Below, piece after piece: positions 11,921-25,100 of a stretch of 64,000 nt of DNA. The position numbers and the translations under genes were made by a program. The stretch is from Sipunculus nudus (taxonomy: Eukaryota > Annelida > Sipuncula > Golfingiida > Sipunculidae). Numbering within the stretch: position 1 is the first letter of the stretch; each line of letters opens with the position of its first letter. The notes under the pieces are model-generated. The model was not told where the DNA came from. It saw only the letters and a program-made list of their open reading frames with translations, and did no database searches. The DNA is taken from the NCBI GenBank assembly GCA_026874595.1, contig CM049317.1:69423118-69487117 (forward strand). The letters are read 5' to 3'.

Positions 11921-12700
11921 TTATAGTCCAATCACGATCAGCTGAGCGCCGTGACCCATGGGTCCCTTGTTTTTCATAGCATCCTTGATGAAAAGTTGTG
12001 TTGAATGGGCAAAGCACCCATCATGATGAGGGAGATACGAGAAGAGATCACATTCATCACTATCGCAGTCACCGCCAGAAGAATCCAGCGGTTCCTCACT
12101 GTCACTGCATGTACTCACTGTCAAAATCTGTTGGTGGGCCCAGGAAGTCGGAATGCTTTTACCATAATGATGGCATAGTCTGTGATGATGTGGGCTACCT
12201 TGTTGTTTAGATAAAAGAACAGGTCCTCAAACAGGTCGCCCGTAGATCGCTCGGGCAGTGGCCAACATGCGATCGATGTTCGAGCAGCAATCCAACGACT
12301 TAAGACGCATTTTTTGCTTTAAAATTCGGACCGAGGTCGACAAAGCTGCGCGGCCTCCGCATATGCTCCCTACAATACTCAAACGACTCTCTCCCGACTA
12401 GTACAAAGTCGAACGTGCTGCGAACATGCTCCGTGCTGGTGTCGGGCCGCCGTCGCGCGATTACATCGGCCCCCGGCTGGGCTCCTCCTGTCAACTTAGT
12501 TTCCAGTTCATGCGCCGATTTAGCAAACATGTTTTCATACAGTTCAGATGTTGTGGTAACTGCATTTAGTCCCCCATTTTGGTAGTCAACTCCATTTTTG
12601 GGGGGTCTGGCTCATGGACTACTCAGGATCTCCACCACCTTCATCTTAGAGACAGGTTTCCTTGATCCCTTGGTCTTTTTTGGCGGCATCTTAGCTTTCC
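11921..12700 (-). pseudogene. hAT-like DNA transposase remnant
   Basis: This GC-richer island stands out from its neighbours. On the minus strand, the reading 12124-11921 contains CFAHSTQLFIKDAM, which matches the hAT transposase signature of the form C-x-A-H-T-L-x-L-x-V-K-D. Upstream on the same strand are a 76-codon ORF (12530-12300) and a short Lys/Pro-rich start (MPPKKTKGSRKP, near 12692) that ends in a stop, all in different frames. The gene is therefore broken by several stops and frameshifts, and only part of a normal 600-700 residue transposase is present. GC-rich sequence at 12780-12960 may be part of the same element. Confidence 0.6.
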
Positions 12701-13029
12701 CTATTACTAAGTAGCTGTGTATATAGTGCTCTTCACTCTGTCAGACTTCAGACATATGATATGACAAACATTTTACATGCCATATATATACTCTGGGCGC
12801 GGACGTCGGACGGCTCCTGCCATTATGCTGGGCGGCCTTCGCCCGACTGCCGACTGCCGCCGGGCGATTTTTGATCACCATTATTCAATGGACTCCGCCC
12901 GATTCCCGTCCGATATGTGACAGGTTAGATTTTAAGCGTAAAATACGCTCGACTTCCTAGCGGGCTTGGAATCCGGCGACTTTTTGGCTATCCACAAATT
13001 GGGCCAGAGGCCGTTGGATATGTGACGCA

Positions 13030-13490
13030 GGCTTACACAAGGCACGAATCGTAACCTTTGGACCTAGAATATGCTAACTTAAAATCTAGAAAGGTCCATG
13101 AAAAATAGCCTAGGGAAGCTGAAATTAGGTCTCTGTTACCTGTATCCTCCGATATATGGGGCTCGTAGTTACCCTCCAGAATAATTAAAAATGTGATCCA
13201 AAGCTCCAGTATCTGAATAACTAATCTATTGATCGCCATGATTTTTTGCATGCAAATTGATCGTCGATTGTTTCATCAGTTTCTATGAAGCGGTCGTTCT
13301 TTAATTAGGCACAAATCGAAATCGTACTAGGTGTCTTAGTTGACATCCAGGAAGGTCCATGAAACATCTCCTTGGAAACCTGAAATTAGGTGTCTGTTAC
13401 CCATATCCTCAAACCTAAAGGGCTCGTAAGTAGCCTCCCCCCCCCCCCCCCCCCGAATAATTAACAAGTGGCCCATGGGCCTCGACGCTA
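13030..13490. repeat. Dispersed repeat A, two partial copies
   Basis: Contains 'GGTCCATGAAAAATAGCC', 'TGAAATTAGGTCTCTGTTAC' and a second partial body from about 13310, ending in a poly-C run at about 13437-13454. Confidence 0.75.
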
Positions 13491-13619
13491 AGCAGAATTC
13501 AAGGAACCTTGAAAAATGAGTAACATGCCAGGTGTCAGGTGAGATGACATGAACAATGTGAGAAAAGCACTTAATATTTTCTTAATTTAGAGAAGCATAA
13601 GGTATAGACACCTGGTCAG

Positions 13620-13991
13620 TATTTGCGTAAGCTGGCTTCTACAATATATCATGCGTTCCCTTGTGGGTTATACGTTGTAACAACACGTGTGTTCAAACGG
13701 ATAGGCCTGCACGGTTTCCTGTGTTCTGTATTGGTCAATGAAAAACTATGGATGGGCTATAAGTTATCTTCTGAGTTGAAATTAACTGGCAAAAAAGATT
13801 TTGTTGGTTGTTTAAACATCACAAGAGTTATCACAATGCAGTTAGAAACGTGATTAATCGATACTTTTGTCATTCAAAACCATATGCTCGCAGTTTTTAC
13901 GTTTACATAAAATGTTTATATTATAAATTATAAAACATATATATTTATTTCAAGTATCTTGTCTCAGTCAATACATTGTATTGTCTCAGTG

Positions 13992-14056
<65 letters not shown>

Positions 14057-14620
14057 GCAATGTCATATGCACCCTGAATAAACTACTAGAAAATATTAGT
14101 TAAAAAAACTAATTTGACGGTATGGAAGATGCACTATTATATAAGCACAATACATGATATTTCAGAAATACATAAAACAAAGAGAAATGTGCACGCCTGT
14201 AACCTGATATGAACAAGATTTGTGGAAAACATACAGCAAATAATGGTGACCATTCTAAAAAATTTCTGATGTTCTGATAATCATACTCCGACTATTCGCC
14301 TAACATTCGCTCCGTTTTTATCTAAAACAAATTTATATTAAATAATCAACAGCCAGTCACATCTGACGCAGTTCTGTGTGCAAAGCGATATGTATACTCC
14401 CCACCAGAGGTCGCGGCACTACTTTCTTTTTAGCTGCAATCACGTATCGACCTGAAACGTATGGCGACGCTGGTATAAACACCGGGTTATTTTTTACGTA
14501 AGCGTGGCTTCTACTACATATCATGTGCTACTTTATGGGTTATATTTTGTAACAAGAAGTGTGTTCATTCAGATAGGCCTGCCCTGATTCCTGTGTATTG
14601 TATTAGTTAATGATACACAG
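13620..14620. repeat. Direct repeat pair of about 120 bp (13622-13741 and 14499-14615)
   Basis: Both arms read TTxxGTAAGC-TGGCTTCTAC, then ATCATG, TGGGTTATA, GTGTGTTCA and GATAGGCCTGC in the same order. They flank a TA microsatellite at 13996-14051. The 76-codon ORF at 13623-13853 is largely this repeat. Confidence 0.65.
13996..14051. repeat. (TA)n microsatellite
   Basis: About 28 TA units. Confidence 0.95.
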
Positions 14621-15094
14621 ACCCTGATAAAAGGTCCCTGATAAAAAATGAGCGTGATATGTGCATAGGACGTACGTGAGGATCGACATCTACCTGTCAA
14701 TCACAGGGACGTGCGCACAAGAGAATAAGGAACAGGTCTGTACACCCTTCTAGCCTTTATTTACAAATATGTGATTCTGTAAAGACACTGCTCGCTATCA
14801 CATTAGGAATTATCGGTGTGTAACTGATTACTATAAGATTTGTATCGACACTATGGACAAAACCTATAGTACATATAGGGCTACTGGCCAAATATGAATC
14901 TGTGTTTATATTTATTTTCTTCAAATTGTGGATAACCCCGAATCCTGTGATATTGTGAAATAAACAACAGTTTACTATCACTCTATCTGAATCTTTATTC
15001 AACGTGAGTACATAGTAGTATTATGGTGGTAAAGTTTTATGGTTGTTTGTTTCGTTCGGGACCCTAATCCTTGCATTAGTTGATAAAATAAATA

Positions 15095-15610
15095 TCGTTG
15101 CCAGGACTTGGTCACAGAAAGATATATGATATATGGTATTTCAAACTTCCTGAAGGTTGTCTCACTTTATAAATACCCTGTTTTAAAAATCGCTGGTTTT
15201 TCTGACGTGATGTCTGGTTAGTTTTCAGGCCATGCGTGTACGTGGTTTTATCATGGTTATACGATGGTTTAGTTGCTTAGTGGTTAAACAATGGTTCTGC
15301 AGGGACTAGTAGGCCTAAGTGTGTGTATCAGTAAGAACGGTGCGAGTTACGTGATAAATATGACCTACCCCTGACTCGTTGTATAAGTATATTTTATAGT
15401 GAGTATGTAGAACAATGATTTTTGATGGCCTAAAAGTATGTTTAATTTTGGAATATTTTTGTTGTTGGCTTCCCTCTATGGCGAACCCCGATGCAAAATG
15501 TGGATTCGTGGTATGGTTTTAAGGCCCTGGTCACAGAAAGATTTATGGTATTATAAACTCCCTGAAGTTTGTTTCACTTACTAACCTGTTTTAAAGTCGC
15601 TTGTTTTTAT
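15095..15610. repeat. Direct repeat pair of about 90 bp (15100-15190 and 15525-15610)
   Basis: Shared landmarks are CTTGGTCACAGAAAGAT / CCTGGTCACAGAAAGAT, CTTCCTGAAGGTTGT / CTCCCTGAAGTTTGT and CCTGTTTTAAA. No ORF is associated. No gene is seen between 14620 and 16060. Confidence 0.6.
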
Positions 15611-16100
15611 TATTAATTTGTTGAACATTGTCGTTTTTTCAATAAGAATAAATAATAACATATTCTAGCCTACAGTTAAAAAACGCTGTAGTAATTAATA
15701 AAAAGCTTATGCTGTATACTTTTATAAAATCATCTGTTTGGCCTTCCACAGGCCTTGTAAATTTACACATTGATTTTTGTACATTAATGTGGTAGAATAT
15801 ATTATAATCAGAATTTTCTTGCCAATTACTGGTCATTTTTTTATTTACGTACAGTTTAGATATGTGTTCTCTTAGGACACCGTATAAAAATATCTCCGTG
15901 AATGATCATAAAAATATATCAGAACAGCCTATCAGTTCAATATAGGTTATATTATTAAAGCATGTTGGAAATAATCTGTGTTTACATAATATTTTAGAGG
16001 AATAAAACAAAGTGATATCCTTAGTTAAATACTTGTATTCTTTTTTTCAGTAATAGGTGAACCATGCGTTTGATGTCTATACTTTGTTTCAGCAACTCGA

Positions 16101-16165
16101 ATGACTATGGCGGCTTCACGAATGTGGAATTTACTGCTTTTATGGTTATTAAACATCCAAAGCAA
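16101..16165 (+). CDS. Lectin receptor exon 1: start codon and signal peptide
   Basis: ATG at 16101 opens a 21-residue peptide, MTMAASRMWNLLLLWLLNIQ, with the charged start and Leu-rich core of a signal peptide, followed by a GTATAA donor. The exon ends in phase 2 whereas the next exon needs phase 1, so the direct join shifts frame. Either a small exon is missed, another donor is used, or one base is wrong or lost. An upstream ATG at 16064 gives no signal peptide. Confidence 0.5.
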
Positions 16166-19100
16166 GTATAATATTCTACATTCATACAAATTTCAGAGTT
16201 ATATAGCGTTTTGTATGAACCAAAAATTGGGTAATTTTTATTAATTTTCATTTAATGTATACAGGTTTATAACTTGGAGTACGTGATAACATGTACTGGA
16301 AAGGAATTGTGATTTTTTTTCACACTTAATTTCATCCAGCCAATCTGGGTAAACAAATGTACAAGCACTTCTCCGCCACTTCAACTCAGGAAAACGCCAA
16401 AACAGACTGTGGGGATAGCTACACCCTGCCAATGTACCAGACTGCCGCAGAGAGGTCAGAGGTCAACAACGCGTTAAACAACGAGAAGATTCATGAAATT
16501 TGGTTGCCTTATAAGAGAAAAAATCTTCCAGTATGGACTTGGATTGATGACAAACCGGCAGGTAAAAATCCTTTGGGTATATACCTACACTTAATGCCTG
16601 GTGTAATATAATACACACCATATGAGTGGTTTGACCTGCTTTTTTCCATGAACAATTAATTATGTTATATGTAAGCGTATATATTAGAGCTGACGCGCAC
16701 TTCCTCTCCTAAGAAAATGTATATGCCTCATCATCGAAAAAAGTGATGTAAAAAGCGGAACTTCACCCATTGGGCACCTCAAAAACGTGGGCACGTCTAT
16801 AGAAATATGACAGTCCCAAGAGAAGTCACAATATAGAATTTAATATTAAAATCAATTGAAAAATAAAAGGGATAACATAAATTCGCAAACATATCACGTT
16901 ATATGTTTTTCTCAAGTTTCCATGATATGATGCCATGCTTTATTGAAACCAGATTTTTTTTATTTTATCGGAGGTAATATTATACTTTCGATGTAGTAAG
17001 TTTAAACACATTTAAGAATCAAACAAAGATCATTACTTTATTTCGAAGGATGAATATAATTTATAACTTTCAAACACAAGCCTGACACATACACGTACAT
17101 ATGGATCAGTTTATTCATATATCATTTATTGAATATAAGTAAATCCCCAGTTATATGTGTTCATGTGACCCGAACACGGCAGACGGCGTTAAGGGTAGAG
17201 CGTATGTCCATGTTAATGGAAAAAAGTTGTGTAACAACTCGAAAGGACCAAAAGAAAAAAACAGTCTCGACTATATATTTTATTAAAAGTTAAATACATT
17301 TTAGCGACATACCACTTATTTTCAAATCAAAATTATATGCGAATATTTTTATTATTTTGTTATGAGGTGAAATGTAAAATTTAATTACAGTTGCAGCATA
17401 TTTGTTGCTTGATCAAACGTCTATCATGTGTTTTTATGTAGATCAAGCGATTGTAAAGTCGACATGGGCGCCAGGACGACATTGCGGTGTCTTTCATCTG
17501 AGGGACACAGTGATACAGGCTGACAATTGCTCTAAAGCCGAGTTCGGATATTTTTGTTCAGGTATTTTGCTGAAACGGAAAGTTTTACTGAAATGTTACC
17601 CGCCCTTTTGATCATAATGCGCGCAAAGATCCTCTGCTTCTTGGTCAATAATATATATTGCAGATTTTTTGTTCAAGTAAAATTAGAAAAAAAAGTCAGG
17701 TTCCAAGAAGAGCCTCGTTTTTTTAGACTGGCCATGGTTTTACCAAAATACCTTGACATTTAACAAAACATACTACAAGCTTTTATGTATTAATGAGGGC
17801 CCTTTGCATTTTGTTGTATTGGTATCCGACAGGAGACGCAAATGTAATAGAAAAAGCTTTATCCCTTTACATAATTATAACATTTACATTATAATTATAT
17901 AATTATATACATCTTATTCAATAGCAGCCGTCAATATATACATTATGACCAACTTACGACGGCGGTGACCAAAATGGTAAATTTCAAAAACTTTTCCTTT
18001 TCATGTTGGTTATAATTTGTCACTGTTCGTTTACAGGGAATAAGACCTGTAACTCGGATGACTTGATCAGCCGAGCGTGTGTTAATGTGGCTGGTCAGAC
18101 ATACCTCTATGGATGCGATGTTCAGAACTGGTATGAAGCTAGAGCTCGATGTCGTCTACATGGAATGGATCTGGCAATAGTCAAGCCAGAACACTATGAA
18201 ACACTGAAGACTGAGTGGTTCACCAGGGAAAGAAAGAAGTGCATGGATGTATGGATTGGACTTTTTAAGGAGAAATGGGAGGCGGGTAGGTCCGAGTATA
18301 TTTATCCGATAGCCCTTTATCACGCGCATGCGCAAATTAGCCTTATAAGAGCTTTTGCTGGTCATTTATGAGTATCTCTTAATACGGAGGCTTAAAAAGC
18401 AATATTGTCTATGATAATATAGAACTATAGATAATAAAGACTCATTTTCCCCTTTAACTAAAAATGAAAACTGAAAACATAATACTTACTACTTCATTAC
18501 GAAATCCGACGTGCGTCATCCAGGTTTTCCATGGAGTGAATTCCTCTGCCTGTCACACATTAAGCGTGGTTTCTAATTGATCGCGCAGTGGCAACCACTT
18601 AGCGAATTAATGTTAAGTTACGCAAATTCACGGGGAAATATTAAAAAGGACACACTTGACACCGTCCGCAGGACATCGAGTCCAATAACGGCCCATACCG
18701 AGTTGTGGCATCAGAGGTGCCTGACAAATGTTCAGTGACACCACCGTGAATTATTATGTAAATCTTGAATTTATCCGAGACAGTGGTGCTTTTAACGTCC
18801 TCCAGGGAAAACCACTCTTATTTTATTCCTTTCACGAATATGCGACACAAATTTGTGTTGGTGTGTGGGTGACCAACCAGACAGTGAACAACACAGCCGT
18901 TTACATAGTTTTATTCCAGCTCCAAGCCATGGCCGCCATCCTGGGCCTACATACTTAGTGGACTACTTCGCCACCAGGGGGCGATACATGTGGGTGCCAG
19001 GCTCCCATCATAAGACTATATTAAGAGCATATTTGAGTATATAACATCCTTCTGTTCACAAAAGAAATTAAAGCAGAATTATAGGAGTATGGAATATGGA

Positions 19101-22100
19101 TATTGTAGCTTTCAAGTTTTCAGTAAACCAATTAAATTTGTTCAATGAGTCTCTCTGGTTTCTTAACACTACGGTTTGATTTTCTTATGGTTTGGTGTGC
19201 CACTTTATCTTTGTCACTGAACTGTATATTGTCATTAAACCTTACAGTTTTATGTTCAACAACTTTCTTTCACCGGAAGTATCATGAAAACTAAACGAAA
19301 GTCTAGTTGTTGCATCAGGGCTGATCTCCTTCAGGTATCTCCTGTTTTGTCGAATTACATTTCCATTTGGGGTTTCTACCATATATGAGCGAGGCTCATC
19401 ACACAAAGATTTCACAGTACCAGGTGTCCACTGTGACTGTCCTGGTTGTTCCTGTATCATTACTTTCATTCCTTGCAACAAATTAGGCAGCTCTGTTCGA
19501 CATGCATGTTATATCGCTGTTGGTAATCTAGCTTCTTGGCAGAGAGCCTCTCAAATACTAAGACATCGGTTGGTTTGAAGTAATTTTTACAGGTAGATTG
19601 GACCTTACTTTTCTGTTGTACAAAATTTCAGCCGGGCTCGGCAGTCCGGTCTCTACTGGTGTCGTGCGCAAGCACAGCAAGGCTAGCTTTGGATCAGTGT
19701 TGCTTTGTTTAGCTTTCTTTAGGACAGGTTTTACTACACCTACCATCCTTTCACAAAATCCATTACTTTGGGGGTATCTGGGACTAGATGTAATATGTTC
19801 AAAGTCCCAGTCCAGGGCAAAGTTACGAAATTCAGCGCTGCTGTACTGAGGGCCATTGTCGGTCATGAGCCTTTTGGGGATGCCATGTACTGACAACAAG
19901 TCCTTTTAAGAATTTGATCACTTCAGAGCTAGTCTGGGTGGTCAGAGCTCTAACAAATGGCATCTTACTGAAATGGTCCACGACGAGTACATATATATTT
20001 CCATCTAGATCGAACAAATCGCTTGACAGGATTTTACCATGGCTGGGAAGGTACTACATGTGGCTGCATTGGCTCTTTCACTGCACTGCGTGCGTTCTGT
20101 AGGCAAACAATGCAGTCCTGGCATAGCTGCTCTATCTCAGACATCATGTTCGGCCAATATACAGACTCCTTGGCACGCAACTGTGACTTAGTAATTCCTA
20201 GGTGACCAGCGTGTATTCTTTCGAGAAACTCTTTGCTCATAGAGTTGGGGATGATTATCCTATTACTCGTGTACAGTATCCGGGTTTCCACTGAAATATG
20301 ATCTCTCATCGACCAATAGCTTCTGCCTACCTTAGGGGTTTTCTTTACATTATCTGGCCAACCAATCAAGACTTGTTCTCGTAGTGCTGATAGCTCAGCG
20401 TCTCTATTTACAGCTCCATGTATTCTGCTCATCTGGCCTGTTGATATCTGTACCATATGTATGGTGCGCTCTAGTTCAAGTTCTGGGCCCTGTGACGGCT
20501 CAACTTGCGAAAGGTAATCAGCATACATGACTTTAGGGCCTGGTCTCCAAGTAACTGTAGCTTCATAAGGTTGTATACGAAGGAGCATCCTTTGCAAGCG
20601 AGGAGGTGCTTCACTAAGCTGCATCTTTTGCTGGATATTTTCCAGCGGTTTGTGGTCACTGCGGATTATTACATGTTTTCCATATATATATATATGGAAT
20701 TTTTCAACTCCGAAGACAACCGCGAGTAGCTCACGTTCGATATTAGCATATCGCGTTTCTGCTGCAGTGAGGGCTTTTGACGCAAATGCGATCGGTTTTT
20801 CATCTTGTATCAGTGCGGCGCCTAATCCCACTGACGATGCGTCAACCTCGATTTTTCCGTTGGTTTTTGGGGGTCAAAGAATCTTAGCAGCATATTTATA
20901 TGTACAGCTTCTTTCAGAGCTTCAAAGGCTGTATTGTGTTCAGCATACCACATCCATTCAGTATCCTTTTTTAGCAGCTGACGGAGTGTATGCGTCTTGT
21001 ATGACAGGTGTGGTATAAACGGAGCCAGGTGCTGAAACACACCTAAGAAACTTTGCAAGTCTTTGATGGTAGTAGGTGGAGGCCGCTTGCGTATGTCATC
21101 ACATTTTTTACGGATCTGGGCTCATGCCTTTATCTGACCAGATCAAACCGAAGAATTCAACGCTTGGCTGGCGAACATGACATTTTTCAAGTCTAAGGAT
21201 CAGTCCATGTTCTTTAGCGGCTGTCATGAACCTATGCAGGGCATCATCATGTTCGGCTTCATCTTTTCCATGAACACAAATGTCATATGCGATCCCCAAG
21301 ATTCCTGACCCTGCTTTGCGTATTATATCGTCCATGTGTCTCTGAAAAACGTCTTGAGAAACTGACAAGCCAAAGGGAAGTCTCAGGAATCTCATTTTAC
21401 CCAGAGGGCTTTGAAACGCGCATAGTTTGCTGCTTTGCTCATCTAGCGTTATACCCCAGTAGCCATTTTTGCGTCCAATTTAGTGAATATCTTGGATCCA
21501 CTGAACTGATGGCTAATTTCTTCAAGCGTCGGCGTTTTGTAGTATGTGCGCTTTATTGCTTCGTTAAGCGCCTTTGGGTCAAGGCAAATGCGTAACTCTC
21601 CATTTGCCTTGCGCGAAAAAGCAAGGGAATTCACCCAGTCAGTAGCTGCATCATCAGCACATTTTGCAATAATACCAATTTTTTCCATCTCAATGAGCGT
21701 TTCTTCAATCTCTTGTTTGAGTTCAATGGGATATCTACGTGAACGGGTGTCTACAGGATGTGCGTCATCCTTCAGTTCTATGTGAAACTGGCCTGGTAAG
21801 TGACCAATGCCTTTATAACACTCCGGGTATTGGTGCTGTAGCGCATCTCGGTCAGGGTTTGGCCGGTCAAGATCAGAGCGCTGACTCTGTTTCTCTGCAG
21901 TGGTAGCGAATATGTTATGACTGCTTGTTACTTGAATTATGCCTAGATTTTCTGTAGACAAAATGGCAGAACCCTCTGTATCGCATACATAAAATCTAGA
22001 TAAAATCCACTCAGAATCTTCAAACTGCACTGGCATGTCAAATGTACCAATCTATGGTATGTCTGTGGTATTGACTGCAGTAAGCTTTACATCACTTGGT

Positions 22101-25100
22101 ATCACGGTTGATTTTTGGACATTCTCATTTGGGTACATTTGCTGTAAACATCTTAAGGGTAATATGTTACCATTTGACCCTGTATCTGCTTTAACTCTGA
22201 CTGTCACTTTTTTCTGTACTCCAGGGGGTTTAACATTGAGCTTAGCCATGATCGATTGTCTCTCACAGTCAATTTGATCAATGTTGACCACTATTCAGCC
22301 GCAGTCTAATGGCTGGTTTTCTGTTTCTGTAGGTATATCGACAGCGTTTACTGCTCGACCTCTGCTTCCAGATCGTGGCCTACGGCTTTGTCTGTTAGAA
22401 TGTCTTTGCGGTTTGTTGTGTGGTTTTACACTACCGGTATCAGTTTGTATGCAAACAGCAGCAAAATGGTTCATTTTGTGGCACTTTGCGCACTACTTTC
22501 CGTATGCTGGGCATTTCTGAGGTTTGTGTTTTGTACCACAACATATGCATTTGCCATGCTGTGGTCTACTTACAACAGAGTCTACTTTAACGCCTGCGCT
22601 AAAGGTATTAGTGTTTCTCAGGGTGGCCTGAAATGTCTGAGCTGGCTGTATTGCTTCAGCTAGTGAAAGTTCATTTCCCTTAGCTATAAGAGATTTCCTT
22701 TTACTCAGGCCACACGATTCCTTTAATCAGCTGGAATGTGATCATCTCATCAAGTGTATCGGCATTAACAAATTCACAGGTCTGGGCTTTGGCTTTAAGT
22801 CGGCATATGAAACTTTCGACTGGTTCGCCTTCTTTCTGAGTGAGAGCGGCTAACTCTAGGCGGGCGACCCATTTATTTAGTTTTCCAACTAGGTGTGCTT
22901 TGAATTTGTCAAAACATTATCTGGGTTTTTTTTTTCTCATGGACTGTCATAGCCCAAGAGTTCCACAGTTCACGACCCTGCGACCCCGATGATAACAATA
23001 TGTAATGCCACTGACGATCTGTAGCTACTTCATTGATTACAAAGTAACTGGTCAAGAATTCGTGCCATTCTTCATAAGCAAGTTTCTGGTCTGGAGCTGT
23101 CCAGTCTAATATGGGCATCTGAACTCCTAGGGCAGACATTTTGATAATGGTACACGTTATTGTTTACAGTTACACTATTGTGCCATTACTCCAGAGAGGC
23201 TAGGACAATAGTCACTGCACTGATAAGAAATCAACTGACAGTTCGTTGCAACACAGCCGTTTACATAGTTTTATTCCAGCTCCAAGCCATGGCCGCCATC
23301 CTGCGCCTACATACTTAGTGGACTACTTCGCCACCAGGGGGCGTTACATGTGGGTGCTAGGCTCCCATCATAAGACTATATTAAGAGCATATTTGAGTAT
23401 ATAACAAAATTCATCATCCAAAGAAAGCAATATATAGCGAAAATAAAACACACAAAAAATATATATACACCATATTTATTTTACCTTGGTTTAATTATGA
23501 TATTACATAAATAATTTACATATTTTTATGTTTTCAATTCAGCTTACTTTTCTAATCATACCACATTACTATGTCTGCTGGAGGTTCTTTTTAATGATAT
23601 CCTGTGTGACCTAATATTTGCAGGTGACTCTGGTGACCTTCTGGTTTACTTGTGGGGACGAGGGCAGCCTTCTGTTACAGGAGACTGCAGCCTTCTCACT
23701 AAGAATGAGCAAGGACGAGTCTACTGGAGAGCGGAGAGCTGCAGCGCCAAGCATCACCGTCTGTGTTTTCCGGAAGAAAGCAAGTTTTGCTTGATTGTCC
23801 AATCCTTGTCCTTTAATTTGCATGTATTTGCTCATTTGAACTATTAAATTTTATAGTAAAGTCCACTGTTGTATAATTAAGAATACCCGCTTCTTTCACA
23901 TATACAATATGACATTAAATACCTAGTATATATTCTTATGTATATGAATGACACATTATTTGTATGTGTACCTTTTTTCGAATATATTATTACGAATATC
24001 ATGCTTGGTATTACGTAGGCTCTTATAGGACACACAAAAAATGGTTCTATCTCATTTCCAAGCCTTATTATTGCGTGGCCACGCCATAATTATCGCGTGC
24101 GCACGCGTTAGAATGCCAGGCTTGCTTAAGTCCTCATAAGGACAAGAATGTATGTGGTCTGGTGCCTGTTGTATGCCAGAGCGTTAATGGAACTTGAATT
24201 GTTTTTACTTCTTTTGTATGTACCTTTATGCTGGATGCTTTGAGGAAAATTTTACAGGCGCTTTCACTGCGTCGGTTCAAGATTTCGCTGCGTTTGGTCA
24301 TCTTGCCCATTTTTATGTGTTCAGGAGAAACGTTATCGAATTTTTTTATGGTTACCTATGGTAATTTAAGGTTAGGGTAAGTGTGATATAAACCATTGTG
24401 TCTCAACATATGAAATAAACTGAAGCACTTCTTTGTATTTTATGTTCCCGGAAATCTTAATTTTTTAGCTCAGCCGACTGAAAGTCACCTTCGAAAGTTT
24501 TCTCGTAAACCAAACAGGTGACGCCACCTACCTTCCCGGTTTTGTAGAATTGATAAATGCTTTTTTTATCCGGAGTGAGTGGCCGTATTGGCCATAAAAT
24601 GTGCATACTCATATATCTTGAACTCCTCCGTCTTGTACTTGACACTGGTGGTGCCATCTGTAATCGTTTTCTCGTGGCGTCCATCCGTACATATGCATTG
24701 GGTTAAAATTGCTCATATCTCAGGAGTGGTTCAAGGAATTGGTGTAAAATTTGGCATGTCCTTTCATCTTAGAGATTTCTCTAAATTAGACAGGTGTCGC
24801 CACCTACCTACCCGTTTTTGTAGAATAAATAAGTGTACTTTTTCAGGAGTGAGTTGCTGTATTGGTCTGATATTGTGATCTTGGACTCCTCCATCTTGTA
24901 CTACAGACTGGTGGTGCCATCTGTAATGGTTTTCCCGTGTCGTCCATCCGTACATGTGCTTTTGGCAAAATTGTTCATATCTCAGGAGTGGTTTTAAGAT
25001 ATTGGTTGAAATTTGGCATGTCCATCCATCTTAGAAATTTTTCTTGTAAACAGACAGGTGTTGACCCCTACCTTCCCGATTTTGTAGAATAAATGAATGC

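Larger units (their letters stand above)
18889..23406 (-). mobile_element. Ty3/gypsy LTR retrotransposon, degenerate, antisense in a receptor intron
   Basis: Two direct repeats of 158 bp (18889-19046 and 23249-23406) differ at three positions and bracket gag-pol on the minus strand. In minus orientation the LTR starts TGTTATATAC and is preceded at the 3' end by a purine tract (AACAGAAGGA). Pol order is protease, reverse transcriptase, RNase H, integrase, which defines Ty3/gypsy. The element is about 4.5 kb. Coding is broken by stops and frameshifts although the LTRs are about 98 percent alike. No target-site duplication could be seen: the flanks CAGTGAA and AAATTC do not match. It inserted between the two exons of lectin domain 2. 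Confidence 0.9.

Noticed and set aside
18672-18747. Possible extra lectin exon after CGTCCGCAG, before the retrotransposon.
   Set aside because: Stops in the phase required by its neighbours, and the lectin fold is complete without it.
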